64,000 nt of DNA from Brachionus manjavacas (taxonomy: Eukaryota > Rotifera > Eurotatoria > Ploima > Brachionidae), in NCBI GenBank assembly GCA_019054805.1, contig JAHQIY010000010.1, positions 1,905,501 through 1,969,500 of the forward strand, read 5' to 3'. The notes under the pieces are model-generated. The model worked only from the letters and a program-made list of their open reading frames with translations, did not search any database and was not told the DNA's origin. Below, one piece after another: positions 1 through 13,100 of the stretch (positions are counted from its first letter, which is position 1; each line of letters opens with the position of its first letter). Position numbers and translations under genes: made by a program.

Positions 1-876
1 AACGAAAAGCCATTCATTGTAGAAAATAACTACATGTATTTTTACAACAAAGGTTTCAAGCAGATTAACTTTGGTTTTTTTGAAAAAGCAAGTGTGATTG
101 TGGAACGAAGGCGAATAAATGGACAATTTTGGCAAACTTTGGATCTCAAGAATTTTCCTGCTGACGTTCAAAACTTGACCATAACTGTGAGCAGCTTGAG
201 ACAGGCTAGTGAAATTAACTTGTACCAGTCGAAAGAAAAGCCCAGTTCGGTTAACATAAAAGCATTTGTTGACTCGCAAGAGTGGAAGTTGTACAACCAT
301 ATAACAGTGAGTGAATACTTGAGGGATAGCATTCTTTCGGTGGAAACCTTTCCAGCCATTGACATCACCATTAATGTGGCTCGCAAGCCAACTTTTTACT
401 ACTGGAACGCGTTTTTTTTGGTTTTCCTAATAACAATGGCCAGTCTGAGCATATTTTCTATCCGATGTCATCTGAATCAAAATCGCATACAAACAACTTG
501 TACTCTTTTGTTGACATCGGTCACTTTTAAGTGGATTACAAACAGATCGCTTCCGACTGTTTCGTACATGACCTCGCTGGACAAGTACTCAATTGCTTGC
601 ATGCTGTTGCTGTGTGCCCAATGTTTGTGGCATGCTATCTCAAGTTCCATGCTAGAAATAGAGCAAAAATGCGACTATCCATTTGCCATGTATGACCATA
701 TTGCTTTTTTGTTCTTCTGTTCTGTATTTAGTCTAATTCAAGTGGTTTTTTTTGTATGGTTGTTCAAGAATGCATATAGGAGGAGAAGACTCCTTAATAG
801 ACAAGAAATTGACTATGCCAATGAGCTAAAAGGTAAAAGATCGACGCGTTTAAAGTCAATGCTTTACGGGATATAA
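1..876 (+). CDS. Pentameric ligand-gated ion channel subunit, 3' part
   Basis: The reading frame is open from base 1 to the stop at 874-876 (291 codons seen), so the true start lies upstream. The visible part holds the end of the extracellular ligand-binding domain, including a FPADVQ motif (family FPFDxQ), then TM1 (FYYWNAFFLVFLITMASLSI). Next come a TM2-like pore helix (TTCTLLLTSVTFKW) and the TM2-TM3 loop with SLPTVSYMTSLDKYS. TM3 and a final TM4 (YDHIAFLFFCSVFSLIQVVF) follow, ending in a basic tail. Such channels sit in the plasma membrane as pentamers and gate ions on ligand binding. The conserved Cys pair of animal Cys-loop receptors is not visible around FPADVQNL, where QNC is usual. 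Ligand and ion selectivity cannot be told. AATAAA at about 915 could serve polyadenylation. Confidence 0.82.
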   Translation, partial: NEKPFIVENNYMYFYNKGFKQINFGFFEKASVIVERRRINGQFWQTLDLKNFPADVQNLTITVSSLRQASEINLYQSKEKPSSVNIKAFVDSQEWKLYNHITVSEYLRDSILSVETFPAIDITINVARKPTFYYWNAFFLVFLITMASLSIFSIRCHLNQNRIQTTCTLLLTSVTFKWITNRSLPTVSYMTSLDKYSIACMLLLCAQCLWHAISSSMLEIEQKCDYPFAMYDHIAFLFFCSVFSLIQVVFFVWLFKNAYRRRRLLNRQEIDYANELKGKRSTRLKSMLYGI

Positions 877-1049
877 TCATTATATTTGGATTATTTACTA
901 GGATATTTTTTTCAATAAAATTTAAAAAAATTTCCTTTTTTAGATTTTTTAAGGTAGCTTTATTGAATGATATCTTTTAAAGTCAACACCGGTCAAGATT
1001 GTTGCACCGAGTGTATCACAAAAATATGTTAAAATATAAAATTATTTTC

Positions 1050-2307
1050 TACTGTATGTCTAGAAAGTTTAGAACATTGCTAAAAAATTTAAAAAATTTT
1101 TTTTTAGGTGTAAAAATCTAAAATTAAAATCGATTTACATATAATGTTAACTATACCATCTTAAAGATAATTTTATTAGCTTTCTTTTGATATATAGAAA
1201 AAATTCTGAACACTCCAGAACCCATTTAAATAAAAACATATAAAATTGTCTACAAAGTTTAGAACAATTATTTTATCCTAAAATTTTACCACACCTTGAC
1301 AATCCCTGGCCATTTTTTTTCACACAATGCTTGGAATGTCTTTTCATACTGTTTGCTTGCACTTTGTATGCTTGATTTATTATTTTTTGATTTTAAAATC
1401 GGTAATTTTATTGAGTTGTACCATTTTGGCGTTTTTTCCATAAAAATGGGCAAAAAAAAAAGTATCTGAGGCTCAAAGGTGGCAAATAATTGGTCTATTG
1501 AAAGATAAGACCAAATCTCAATGATCTTGGAGCAGTTTCTAGAAAATGTGTGATTAAAACAAAGCGCAATTATGAGAAGACATCCGTGGTCAAAGAATTA
1601 CCAAGGTCTAGTAGACCCCGAAAGTTTACCAGTCGAGATGAGTCCTACATTTTTAGAAAGGTCAGAATCAATCCTACAACAAGCTATAGACAGCTAGCCT
1701 CTGATTTTAGTTCTAAATTTCCAAATGTTACTGTTTGTAAAGACACTGTAAGAAAAGTTCTATTAAACAAAAAAATAGCCTGGAACACCCTGGAAATAAC
1801 TTATTACCTACCAATTGATATTTTTTGATCAGAGTTAATACTGGTTTTTTCAGCAGGATGGCGCTAGTGCACATACTGCTTATTCCGTTCTAGATTGTTT
1901 TCAGCAAAACAAATAACAGTTCTCACCTGGTGCCCAAGATCACCTGATCTCAATCCAATAGAGATATTATGGTCATATATTGACCACAAAATGGTCAATA
2001 AAAAAATTACGTCAGTAGAGCATTTAAAAAACGTTCTTTTTGATGAATAGTTGAAAGTTCCTAGTGAAAAATTTTTTTGTTAAAAAATTTCACTCCTTTT
2101 CTTTTTGCGGTTTTTTTACTTCGATTTTTTTTCTATCCTAGTTTTTGTACTTTTCCGATAAAAAATTTTTAAAAAACAAAATTAATTTAAAAAAAAATTT
2201 CTAAAAAACAAATTTTTTTATTGTTTTAATTAGCCCCACGGCTTTCAAGAAACAAACCTCGCATAAAAAAAATTTAAATGTTCTAAATTTTTCTAAACAT
2301 ACTGTAT
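1050..2307 (+). mobile_element. Decayed Tc1/mariner DNA transposon with terminal inverted repeats
   Basis: The ends are inverted repeats of about 29 bp, left CTGTATGTCTAGAAAGTTTA and right (reverse complement) CAGTATGTTTAGAAAAATTT, each next to a TA dinucleotide as in Tc1/mariner. A related inner copy of the repeat (TACAAAGTTTAGAACAATTA) lies at about 1251-1270, an arrangement known as IR/DR. The transposase is broken: the helix-turn-helix part reads in two frames across about 1467-1780 (SYRQLASDFSSKFPNVTV). The catalytic C-terminal part is at 1855-2050 with QQDGASAHTA and, after a frameshift, SPDLNPIEILWSYID. The segment between these parts is missing. It cannot encode an active enzyme. Confidence 0.8.
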
Positions 2308-3232
2308 AACTTTATTTCAATAAACAACCTTTTTCTTGTGACAAAAAATGATTGAAAGTAAAATCGTCCCATTGTTTCTTTATCCCAAAAAAGAATAAAA
2401 TTATTCCGTTTCTTATTTTGTAGTTATCCCATTTTGATATTGGAATCTAAAATTACCCTATTTCTTAGAAAGATTTTTAAATAAATTTATTGCTTTAAAA
2501 CATTTTTTATTTAGTTTAGTCAGTATATACAATATCTTTATGAGTATTGTTTTGAAAGACAAGATATCGGCCCATTTGTTGAAATTGAAGGAGGAGAAAA
2601 AGATTTTGAATTTCCAGAACTTAACCTTTCTTTACCAGATCAATTTCATCTTTACCGGAAAAAAATATTCATATTATTTCATGCGAAACAACCTATGCGA
2701 ATTTAGAAACTGTTAGAAACTTAACAACTTATTCAGCTAGATAGCAGGATTTTGTCCAATATGTTATCACTTGATTACAAAAAATGTGATCATTTTAATA
2801 ATGCTGGTTTTAGGAACAATCACCAAATCGATGATCCCATAGTATGTAATCGAAAATATAAAAATTAAAATTAAGAAAAAAACTTTCGTGATCAATGTTT
2901 TTATTTATGTGATCAAAGAATCATTTTAAGTTTTAAAAAGAAATAAAATTAACTTGAAAATTAGCTGTGTTTTTTGAGCGATATGGAGTTTGACACCGCA
3001 CTCATTCTTCATCAAAGCCTTGCATATTAGGCATATAATGTAATACCCTCTTTATCCCAGCCCCTTACTCTGGCCTCTGCTTCTTTAATTTCTTATATTT
3101 GTTTGATTTTGTTTTAGTTTTAGTTTTGGTTTTTTCAATAAAGTTTTGTGAAAGAATCTAAATTCTTTTATTTAGTAGCGCCACGCTATTAAAAGTTTCT
3201 TTAAATTATTGACAAATTAGTGTAACGAGTTG
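2308..3232. other. Gene-poor stretch with one coding-like segment
   Basis: Mostly AT-rich sequence without recognised genes. Positions 2519-2685 (plus) read open for about 55 codons (YEYCFERQDIGPFVEIEGG, then ELNLSLPDQFHLYRKKIF) just after a TTTAG acceptor-like site. It could be an exon or a piece of an unknown mobile ORF; I do not recognise the family. The rest holds nothing I can name. Confidence 0.4.
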
Positions 3233-4130
3233 TTTAGGAAAGTTACTGGAACGAATAGTTTATTCAAGATTATACAATTTTTTGGAACAAAATTCACTTC
3301 TTATCCAGGAGTAATCTAGATTTAGAAAGCATCGGTGAATTTCAGATAATCTTTCTTTTTGATTCAAAAAATTGTGGAATCATTTAGTAGAAAAAAAAGA
3401 GTTTGCGGCCTGTTTTTGATATTTTTAAAGCCTTTGACAGAGTTTGGAATGAAGTTTTTCTTTTTAAATTGATTAAAATGAATCGACCTTAATTCTTGAC
3501 TAACTGGATTAGATCCTTTTTAGATAGTAGAACATTTAAGGTAAATGTGAATGATCACTTGAGCCAAGAATATCAAATTAATGCAGGTATCCCTCAAGGC
3601 TCAGTTATTAGTCCTCTTTTATTTACTATATATATTAATGACATTCCCAAAAGAAACAAAACAAATAATAAATACTCTCTACTTTTCACTGATTATCTCG
3701 TTACATTCTTCATCTATAACAAAGAGGTGAACCTAGATAAATAAAATAAGATAAATTAATACACCAACGAGCTAGAAAAATAGTTTATTAAATGGAAAAT
3801 GAAAATATTAGTTGAAAAGTCGTGTTCAGTAGAATATCAATTTTACACTATTTTTTTCCTTGCTTGAATTCATTCAGAAAAATAATATCAAAAAACTGCA
3901 AGCAATTCAGAAAACAGCAGTGAGATCTATCCTTAAGTTTAAAATATGATAGACCTTTCAACATTGTGCATTATGAGGCTTTAAATAAACTTAAATTACT
4001 AACAGTCTCGAATCGGCTTTTTGAGTTGAGTGAGAGATATGTTGAAACAGGACTGAGTCATTCTATTCCATTGGTTGTAAGACTGGTGGAGGAATACAAA
4101 GAAGGTTTCGAATCAAGATAAATTGAATAC
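3233..4130 (+). mobile_element. Non-LTR retrotransposon (LINE) reverse transcriptase remnant
   Basis: Broken pieces of one reverse transcriptase run in order. GKLLERIVYSRLYNFLEQNS is at about 3235. A piece with FDIFKAFDRVWNE follows at about 3410-3460. An open segment at 3496-3744 carries the palm motif AGIPQGSVISPLLFTIYIND. A C-terminal piece at 3860-4120 reads QAIQKTAVRSILKF and LLTVSNRLFELSERYVETGL. The catalytic FADD box is degraded to FTDY, and stops and frameshifts separate the pieces. The order matches jockey/CR1-like LINEs. No endonuclease or element ends were found, as usual for 5'-truncated copies. Confidence 0.75.
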
Positions 4131-4394
4131 CCAACTTTTTTGTGTAATTGCTACTTTACTATTTCCTCTTTTTTTTCCTGAAACTTGGACTCTGTAAAAA
4201 TGTGCCACATGTATCAATCTTTTTCAATTCAACAGCAACTACAACAACGACTGCTCCAACAGCAGCAAAGGAGGTACGTATTTCGCTCCCCCAACTTCTA
4301 TCTTATCTTTTCATAAGAAGTTTCCTATCCCTAAGGCCCTTTTATCAAAACTTAAGGATGGGCTTAGGATATGGACTTAGGAGGGATGTGCTAG

Positions 4395-4573
4395 GGTAAA
4401 AGGTTGTCAGCACAAAATAAAGGCCAGAGACTATGATAGGGATAAGGTACTAGCTTCCTTGCTCAAAGCAGGAATAATAGAAAAAAAACCTCACAGGAAA
4501 GTCCCAAGATTTTGTGGGACTTTCTTCTTAGTCAAGAGACTTGGCTCTAAAGTGAGACCAATCGCAATCTAAA
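4395..4573 (+). mobile_element. Fragment resembling the N-terminal reverse transcriptase segment of an LTR or DIRS-type element
   Basis: A short plus-strand reading contains DKVLASLLKAGIIEKKP followed by TFFLVKRLGSKVRPIA and a stop. This fits the pattern '...L..GiIe......FlVkK..Gs.RPI.Dl' that opens the reverse transcriptase of Ty3- and DIRS-type elements. Only about 60 codons are recognisable, so the class is uncertain. The neighbouring 4148-4390 region is open but unrecognised. Confidence 0.4.
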
Positions 4574-4780
4574 TTTGTGACCACTTTTGGTTACCGGGGG
4601 TATTTTTTTTGTAACGAAGCGGCTGCATCAATTCTGCCAGGATTAATGTGTGATCACCCAGCAGGACTCAAGCTCTCCATCGACTACCGAGAAGAGATCG
4701 GACTCTGGAAGCGAGTCAGAGCGAAATGGTCGCGATTCTACAGCACTGGGGCTGGTAGCATGCATCGCTTCCTTTCGCTC

Positions 4781-5764
4781 ATCAAAATTCAACAGAAAAG
4801 GAAAAATGGATTTTTTATTATTTCATTCAATTTTTTTTCTAAACAAATTAAAATGTATAATGTTTAAATATTAATTTTTTATTAAAAATTAATATATAAA
4901 CATTATTTACAAAATAAATTTTATTTTCTAGCTTTTTTGCTTTTAAGCTGTTAGCTGTCTTGTCCCAAGCTTCTTTAAATGTTGATCCTTTTGGAATAAA
5001 TTTTACAAGCCCAGCTTTTTAAAAAAATTTATGTCTAACTTTTGATTTCATTTAAAGCATATTATTTTACTTTTGATATTAAGCATTTCAAAAAAAACTT
5101 AAAAAACTTTGACAGTTGAAAAATGTAAGAAATATATAAATCATCTTAAATATGTAAAAAATATTAAAAAATTTTATTATTTTAATTTTTTAATAAAACA
5201 TTTCTAGGTTGTTGAGATTGTAAGTGAAAGAAATGGTGACTGGTCAGATCATTAAATTCTGATTATATATATTTTTTTTTATAGAGCTCTTTATAAATGA
5301 TTTTTGATAAATTTTGTATATAAGAAAATAATTTAACATTTTCATACTTAATATTTTCAAATACTGATTTGGGAAAACAAATAATTGACAAATAAATATT
5401 AATTTTCATAATTTGTTTAGAAAAAAAATTGAATGAAATAATAAAAAATCCATTTTTCCTTTTCTGTTGAATTTTTACCATTTTTTACCTTTTTTTACAA
5501 GAATTTACCGAAATTTACGTCAATTTTTGTCAAAAAAATTTTTTTTGTTTTCCTTTTTCAAAAATTCAAAAAAGAAATTTTTTTCATGAAAATCGGTTTT
5601 TTTCGAGAAATTTTGGAAATTTTTTTTTTCACTGAATTTTACAGTAATTATCGGTATTTTACGATAATTATCGTTATTTTACGAAAAATGCCCTTTTTTA
5701 GATTACCATATTTTACGGTAAACATGGTAAAATATCGTGAATTCAAGGTATCGTAGCAGCACTG
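4781..5764. repeat. CAGTGCTGC repeat family, copy 1 (5' truncated)
   Basis: This stretch matches the element at 37030-41103. It starts inside the element (AACAGAAAAGGAAAAATGG, matching 37368 onward) and ends with the full terminus GGTATCGTAGCAGCACTG, the reverse complement of the start of copy 2. Its two halves are inverted: 4790-4850 is repeated in reverse at 5415-5475, so the family has long inverted arms rich in TTACG and CGTAAA. The terminus CAGTGCTGC resembles hAT ends (CAGNG). No transposase is encoded, so it is probably a non-autonomous DNA element. At 4850-4868 it preserves the uninterrupted sequence into which a LINE was inserted in copy 2. Confidence 0.65.
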
Positions 5765-7146
5765 TATTATTAAATAAATAAATAAATAATAAATATACTA
5801 TTATACGCATGATTAATATCAAAATGAAATTTTTAGAGAATTTAGTCACTCTTCCAAGTAATGATTTTGTAATGACTCTAGATGGGAAAATAAAAAATTA
5901 AAATTTTTTATAATTAAAAAAATTAATTTTGTTATTCTTACACTGTTTATTTTTTTCATTAATTCAGAAAAAATATTTAAGTTAGAGTCTTGCTCTATTG
6001 CAATGGAGACTTAAGGTTTAATTTTCGACACATTTTTTTTTAAATTGATAATTAAGTCAAGTTTTACACTGTATACTTATTAAATTATTTAATATAGGTT
6101 TATCTTATTTTTTTATATTTCAAAAAAGATTTAAAACTCTCGTTCAAATTAAATATAAAAATAGTAATTACATCTTTGGTTAATGTGGGTCAAAATAAAG
6201 TCTGAATTTTAAATTTTGAATTTCTTATTTAATAAATCAATTCATTTTCATTCTTTAATAATTTTTTGGTCTCAATTATTTTTGTTTTAAAATATTTAAT
6301 TTTTTTGTTGAAAATAAAATATCTACTGCTAATTTAGTTTGGTCTATAGGGAACGTTGAATAAAGTATTTAAATACCTAACAAAAAAACCCATGAGACAA
6401 ATAAATTTTGATAAAAAAAATTTTGCAATATCATTTTAAAACTAATTGAGTAATAAAACTCAATTAGGTTAAGAAATTGTTTTTACCAAAATAAAATTTA
6501 AAGCTAGAATTTATTTAGCGACAATAAAGCAAAAATAAAACTGTTTTATTCCTTTTTCCGCAAATATTTGATTAATTTATGAAATAAAATAGAAATAAGA
6601 AAACAGAAACAAGAAAATAGAAACCTCACAAACTAAAAACTTGAATAATAATTTAGAAAATTAAAGAAAAAAAAAAAAAATTAATTATGAAAATTTAAAA
6701 TTCGCTATGGAAAAGTACTTTTTTTTGTCTTATTTTATTTTATTTTTTTTTACATCGCCTACAAGGCGTTCATTGAATAAATTACTATAAATTACTATAA
6801 AATCTGTAGTCAATTGAAGGGGATAAATATTACACGTAAGTATTTTAAAAATTTTGGATATACTCAGAAATTGAGGGGAATAAATTGCACAGAATTAATT
6901 ATGATTTTTAAATTTTCATAATTTTAAAATAAAATTCATATCACAATCGATGGAATGTATATACGTTTGAAATAGTTTCAATCGTTTGTCAAGCATAAAC
7001 AATTTCTCTAAAATAGGTCTACCTTTCGAAATTTCAATAATTATTCTTTTTTTAAAAGTAAGAACTATAAAAAAATTACTCATAACAACGATCTAAAAAA
7101 TAAAAAATTTTTCTTGTTAAATTATTTTTATTGAATTTTAGTAAAA
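5765..7146. other. AT-rich intergenic stretch
   Basis: Contains an (AATA)n microsatellite at about 5770-5795 and other A/T-rich low-complexity sequence. I see no gene, RNA or named element. The promoter of the TM9SF gene presumably lies at the right end, but no clear motif stands out. Confidence 0.5.
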
Positions 7147-10100
7147 ATGCGAAAATTTGTTTTGCTCATTGTTCAGTTTTTTTATTTTTCAAATGCATTC
7201 TACTTGCCTGGTCTGGCGCCCAAATCCTATTGCAAAGAGAATAGAGCCAGTGAGACCTGCAAGTCGCAACTGGACGTGTTTGTGAATAGACTGGACTCGG
7301 TTGAATCAGTTCTGCCCTTTGAGTACAACCGATTTGACTTTTGCAAGCAAAATGAGGAGCCTTCGCCTTCGGAAAACCTAGGTCAGGTGGTTTTCGGCGA
7401 ACGGATCCGTCCTTCGCCTTACAAGGTACCGTTTCTTTTACTGCTAATTTATAAATTTTTCAATTTTTTATTTCAGTTTAGCTTCTTGACACCATCAAAG
7501 TGCAGCAGTGTGTGCAAAAAATCATATCGAAGCTCAAATGAAAATGATATTAAAAACTTGCGCTTTATAAAAAAAGCAATCCTTCTAAACTATCAGCACC
7601 ACTGGATTCTTGACAACTTACCTATAGTCTGGTGTTATTACACCGAGGATGGAAAGGAATTTTGCTCTCGTGGATTTCCAATCGGTTGCTATGTGAGCAA
7701 ATCGGGTGTTCAAAAAGACGTATGCAAATTATTTGTAAGTATTTGTTTTAATTAAAATTATAATTTTAGATATATTTTCATTTATTTTTTTCTAATTATT
7801 ATCATTTTGAAAAATAATTTAAACCTGCTTTTAAATTTTCAATGAGATTTAACATAATTTTCATAGTTAGGCCTCGAAAAAAGAAATAAAATCAACAAAT
7901 TTAAGTTAAAGAGATTTTATAGAATCCGAAAATATGACCAAAGAGTTTTGGGCTCAACATTCGTTTCAATAGGTAACACTTTTTTAAATGGTTTGAGGGC
8001 TTGAGAAATAATATTTTTACCGTAAAATTTTGATGATGGATTTTATTTATTTTTGTGTTTTTATTCTTTGATTTTTAGCTTAAAGGAGATTTCAAAGATT
8101 ATTCGAAATTTGTTCAAAAATTTTTGTCAAAAAAATTTTGTTCAAATTTAAATTTAAATAATTTTAAACTGGTAAAGAAATCGAAATTAAAAAAAATAAA
8201 TAGAATTTTGTGTCTCCAAAAAAATGAACTTTGGAAAATTCTTTTACCATTTCAAAGTTAGTTATAAAATGATGATACAAGAGATCGACCTCTGCATTTT
8301 AAAAAATTTTGCTTGAAATGATTTTTTTCAAATTTGCATAAAAAAAATTTTTTTATGTCAAGGCTGATATATAATTGTTAGTGAAAAAAATAATAAAAAT
8401 TGTTGACGTCTTCAAAATTATTTTTTTAAGAGATTATTCAATTTTAAGAATTTAAAAATGATCAAATTAAAAATAAAAGAGAATATAATTTACTTGATCA
8501 TTAACTTCAAGTTGCCAAAGATATCTCCAAGATCGAATTTTGTTTTTGTTATTGTTTTAATTTTTTATTTCTCATTCTCGATAGAGATTAACAAATAGAT
8601 AAAAAATATATTTTGAGAATATTTAATTAGGTTTTTTTAAATTTCAAAACAAAATTAAACCAAAAATTTTTTTGCTTAATTATGTAGAAATCGATTTTTT
8701 GTTAAATTCGCAGCGAAATTATTAGGTATTTTATAATTCTTTTTATTATTTTAGATATTTAGCAAATCATCTTAATTTTACACAATGCGTTGCAATGTTT
8801 ATTGCATGTATTTAACTTATTTTAATTTTAAAGCAAAAAGTTTTTAGATTTTAAGAATTTAATCGACATGACAACTTGAAGTTAAAAATCATGATCTCAA
8901 GATCAAAACTTAATTAATTAAAATCTAAATAAAAATCATTAAATTAGTTTTTTTTTTAAATTAAACATAATTTTTTTCTAATTGATCTTTAATTGTTTCC
9001 TCAAAATCTTTGTTTGAAAATTTTTTAAGCAAACTTAATATCGACACTATGGTCTTAAATGATATTTTAGTGTTTATTAGAATATATTTCACTTTTACAA
9101 ATTTAAAATTTGTATTTCAAAATTTCAAAATATTCATTAAAAATAAATTTTAATTTCATGAAATATTCCTCTTAATTATAGATCAAACAAATCATGTTTA
9201 TTAATTTTATGTCATTTATTATTAAAGAATTTAAAATTCCTTTTTATTGTGAATTTCAAATACAAGTTGAACCGAAATTCTTCCTTTTTTGATGAATTAA
9301 AATTAAATATAATAAAATTTATTTTCCGAGATTATTACCTTTGATTTTTTCAAGCATTAAAAAAATAAAAATATTGATGTTATGAATAATTATAAATATT
9401 GATATCTAAAATAATTAAAATAAAACAAAATTAGTTAAAAATTGAAAATGTTGATTTTTACACAAAAAATAATTAGCTTAATAATATTATTTACTTAAAC
9501 GCCTGTAAACCCAAGAATTTTCTCCAAAGAGCTCGGTTAGATGTTGTGAAGCTAAATCTAAAATTCTAAATGTATAAAACGGCAGATGGATTTCGCCTTT
9601 TCCTCCAGTTTTCTTCCTAGAAATAGCTTCTGAGGCCCTAACGAGATATTATTCGGTATTTCTTCAATTAAGACTTTTTTCCAATTATATTTTTGATTAA
9701 AACAAAAAAAAATAAAATTAGAAGCTATGTAATAAATGAAAATTAAATTTCGGTTATTTTGAATACAACTTTTATATCATATGACTGCTCAAAAAGCTAT
9801 TTTTTTTAATCTTTATATACTACTTATTGATCATATAGTTATTATTTATGAATTCCCATCCATATCTTTGTCTTTGCTCTTTTTACCAGGCTTTTTCTTT
9901 CAACATTTGAGATTCCCTAACATTTAACTTCAGTGTTGAACATTTAAAGTTTTGTTTCATTTTGATTAGTTTGGTGCAGAAAAATAAAATATGAATCTAT
10001 TTTAGTTTTATTTGATACTACCTGCAGTTTCGGAAATTGACTTTTTTCATCATACCATCTAATATTATCAAATAAAATGATTATTGCTATCAGCTGATAT

Positions 10101-13100
10101 CAGTTAAGATTATTTTTTTGTTGTAAATGAAAAACCTAGGATAATATTTTAAAAAATAATATTTGTTTTTTTTCACAAATATATACAGTTATGTATTTTG
10201 TAGTAAAAACAGAAATTATAAGAATTAAACTTGTATTTGTATTTACTGTTCTTCAGTTAGCAAAGGGGTCCCTCTTAGTTTTCCTGTATCTTGATCCTTA
10301 GATTTGAAGTTTAATTTTGTTTCAAAAAAAATTTTTGACATAATTAAGTTTTTTTCTGCATTGTGAATTTTCATACAAAAATTCCGAAACAAAATTTAAA
10401 TTCTTAATAAAAATATGGCTTTTGAACTACAGATTATTCTGTAATATTTAAAAGGTGAAACAAACAATTTTTCATTTAACAGTCCAATTAAAGAAAAAAT
10501 TTAAATAAATATTTCTTAATAAATTAATCAAATTGTATGCTAACTTAAAAATGAAAAATAAAATTTTTACAATTGTAACAATGATAGAATATTAATATTT
10601 AAATAAAATAAATTCACAAAATGCGAAAAAAAATTCTAATTTGAATAGATCACAGAGACAAAAAATAAATAAATTCCAAAATGTTGATATTTTTTTTTAT
10701 CATTAATAATTTCCTGTTAATAAAAAATTAATTTTTTTTGTTGAATTCAGTGAAACATATTTTGTTTCATGTTGTTTCATCATCAAATTTTAAAAAGCTC
10801 AATTTTGTCAATTTTAATAAATGAAAAAGAACTTTTTTTTTGTAATTTTGGGAAGGTTTGTATGAAATTTCACAAATTCACATTGTTTCCACCCTCAGCG
10901 GGTTTTGAATCATTGATCCATTACTTGCATGACTAACTTACAAACCATAGGCATCTTCGTGAAGCCCGTATAATCTATTAATTATTCACATATAAATGAA
11001 AAAATTTGAACAGGACACCAGCCTATTCTTTAATTTAGGCATGATTTAAATCAATTATAAAAAAAAAGTTTCGCTAAAAATAATCAGCAAATAAATCATT
11101 CCATAAACGAATGCATTCAGATCAAAAAAAAGTGCGATCTTATAAAGAAATTTTCTAAAGAAAACTTTTAATATAGTCAAAAAAGTCATTTGACTTGACT
11201 TTAAAATTTTCATTTTGAAATTTAAATGGGCTTAAATTTTTTGGGGGTGACAAATTTTATTTTTTTGAGATGACAAAAATAACTAAAAGTGGTGACAAAT
11301 TTAATCCATTTTAACTGATAATAAAAAAATAATTATTCTGACGACTGACAAATATATATATATTGAGATGACTATTTAATATTTTTGCACTGACAAAATT
11401 TTATTCATTTTTATTTTATTTTAGTTCTAATTAAGCTATTTAGTTCGACTTGAGTGGAAATCAAAAGTAATGACTCTATGCTTCACAAGGAGTGAATAAG
11501 GAAAAAAAAAAGAAAGCTATTTAGTAATTTAATTCTCTAAGATTGTAAGGAATGACTTTAGATTGTGACGTTTTCTAATAGTTGACTCTAGCTTGATGAT
11601 GAGATTTGGACAAAACGGTTTGTCATAATCATCTGGAACTTCCTTCTGATTTTGGTGCTATAGTTCAAGATTTTGATTTTTATTGTGACCTCAAAATCAT
11701 TAATTTGTTATAAAAATAATTAATTAGTCAAAAAAGTATTTTTGTCACTCAAATAATTATTTTATTAGTCAATTAGTTTATTTGTCATCATATGTAGTTT
11801 TTTTGTCAGTAAAATTTAATTTTTTTTGTTAGTCTATTAATTGAAGGCCATTTAAATGGTTTTAAAAAAAGTTAAAAATAAATAAGCCCAAAAAATGTAG
11901 ATCATCATAAGTTCAACATAAAATTAAATCTACATCTGGCATTTTAAAATAACACAGCCCTAATGGTCGCGACCAAAATCTGTACCATCATCGGCGCCGT
12001 ATCATTTTTAAAATATCCACTCTATTTGAAAAAATTTAAGGTTAATTTAAGGCAGGAAATGGTCAAAATAGTTTAAAAGAATAAAGATTATTGTAAAATT
12101 AATTACATTTTTTTTAAAAATAGATACAAAATTTCAGTAAAGAAGTTATCAATTTATGCATTATTTGCAGAGTTGGTCAAAAATCCAAGATCTAGTCTGG
12201 CTTTGAATTTATGACTTTGACTTTTGACCAAATTTGATTAAGGCTTTCTGTCTTAGAGTAAAATTATTCTCAACGTCAAATATTCAAGTAAAATAACTTA
12301 ACTTTGACTTTTTGACTTGTAAAAAATTCTGTTTAAAAAATAAAGTTTTATTCATTCTTAAATTTGTTTTTGGTTACAATTTTAAGTGTTTTCCAGTTAT
12401 TATAGAATACAAGAGTTATTGGTCGAATATGTGAAATGATTGAAAAAAGTACAATTAAATATTTGGGTCTAAACCAAAGTTAATAGCTAGTTTAAAATAA
12501 TTGAATTTTTATCTTTAAATTCTATTTTTAAAAATTAAAAAAAAATACATTCTTGTGAATAAAATAGCAAAATCAATTCATCAAGGCTTTAAATAAAAAC
12601 TTTTAATTGTTGATTTTCAAAAAATAACTAATCCCTTGATTAAAATTTTTCAGATATTTTTTTTTCTATTAAAAATAAATTTATTAAAACAACTTAAAAA
12701 AATAATTTTTTTAAGCCTTCATTTAACAAACCAGACACGTACTACATATTCAATCACCTAGATTTTGAAATTACCTATCACAGTGGAGAGAACGAAGAAT
12801 GGGGCTCTGCGTTTTCTGACGAAGGAGGCCGTATTATACTCGCCCGAGTAGAAATAAAAAGCGCCCGAAGCGAATGTGATCCAAATAGCCCGATGGAAAT
12901 TCCGGGCGATATGAAAAATTTTGACACCCTTGAAATACCATACACATTCTCGGTCAAGTACAAACAAGATAACAGCATCAAATGGGCATCCAGATGGGAT
13001 TACATACTGAATACTTTGCCAAATTCAAAGATTCAGTGGTTTTCTATTTTGAACTCTTTGGTCATTGTTCTTTTCCTTAGCGGCATGGTGGCCATGATAC

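Larger units (their letters stand above)
7735..12715. other. Large second intron of the TM9SF gene
   Basis: A 4981-bp GT-AG intron beside partners of 51 and 69 bp. It is very AT-rich. Identifiable contents are a coding-like minus-strand segment at 9485-9650, a weak tRNA-like stretch at 10885-10985, a fold-back element at 11228-11849, and a partial AAGTCA-family repeat from 12168. The remainder shows only low-complexity A/T runs. Confidence 0.7.

Noticed and set aside
10885..10985. tRNA or tRNA-derived SINE on the minus strand
   Set aside because: There is loose resemblance to A- and B-box sequences (GGTTTTGAATC in reverse), but no cloverleaf can be drawn and no SINE tail follows.
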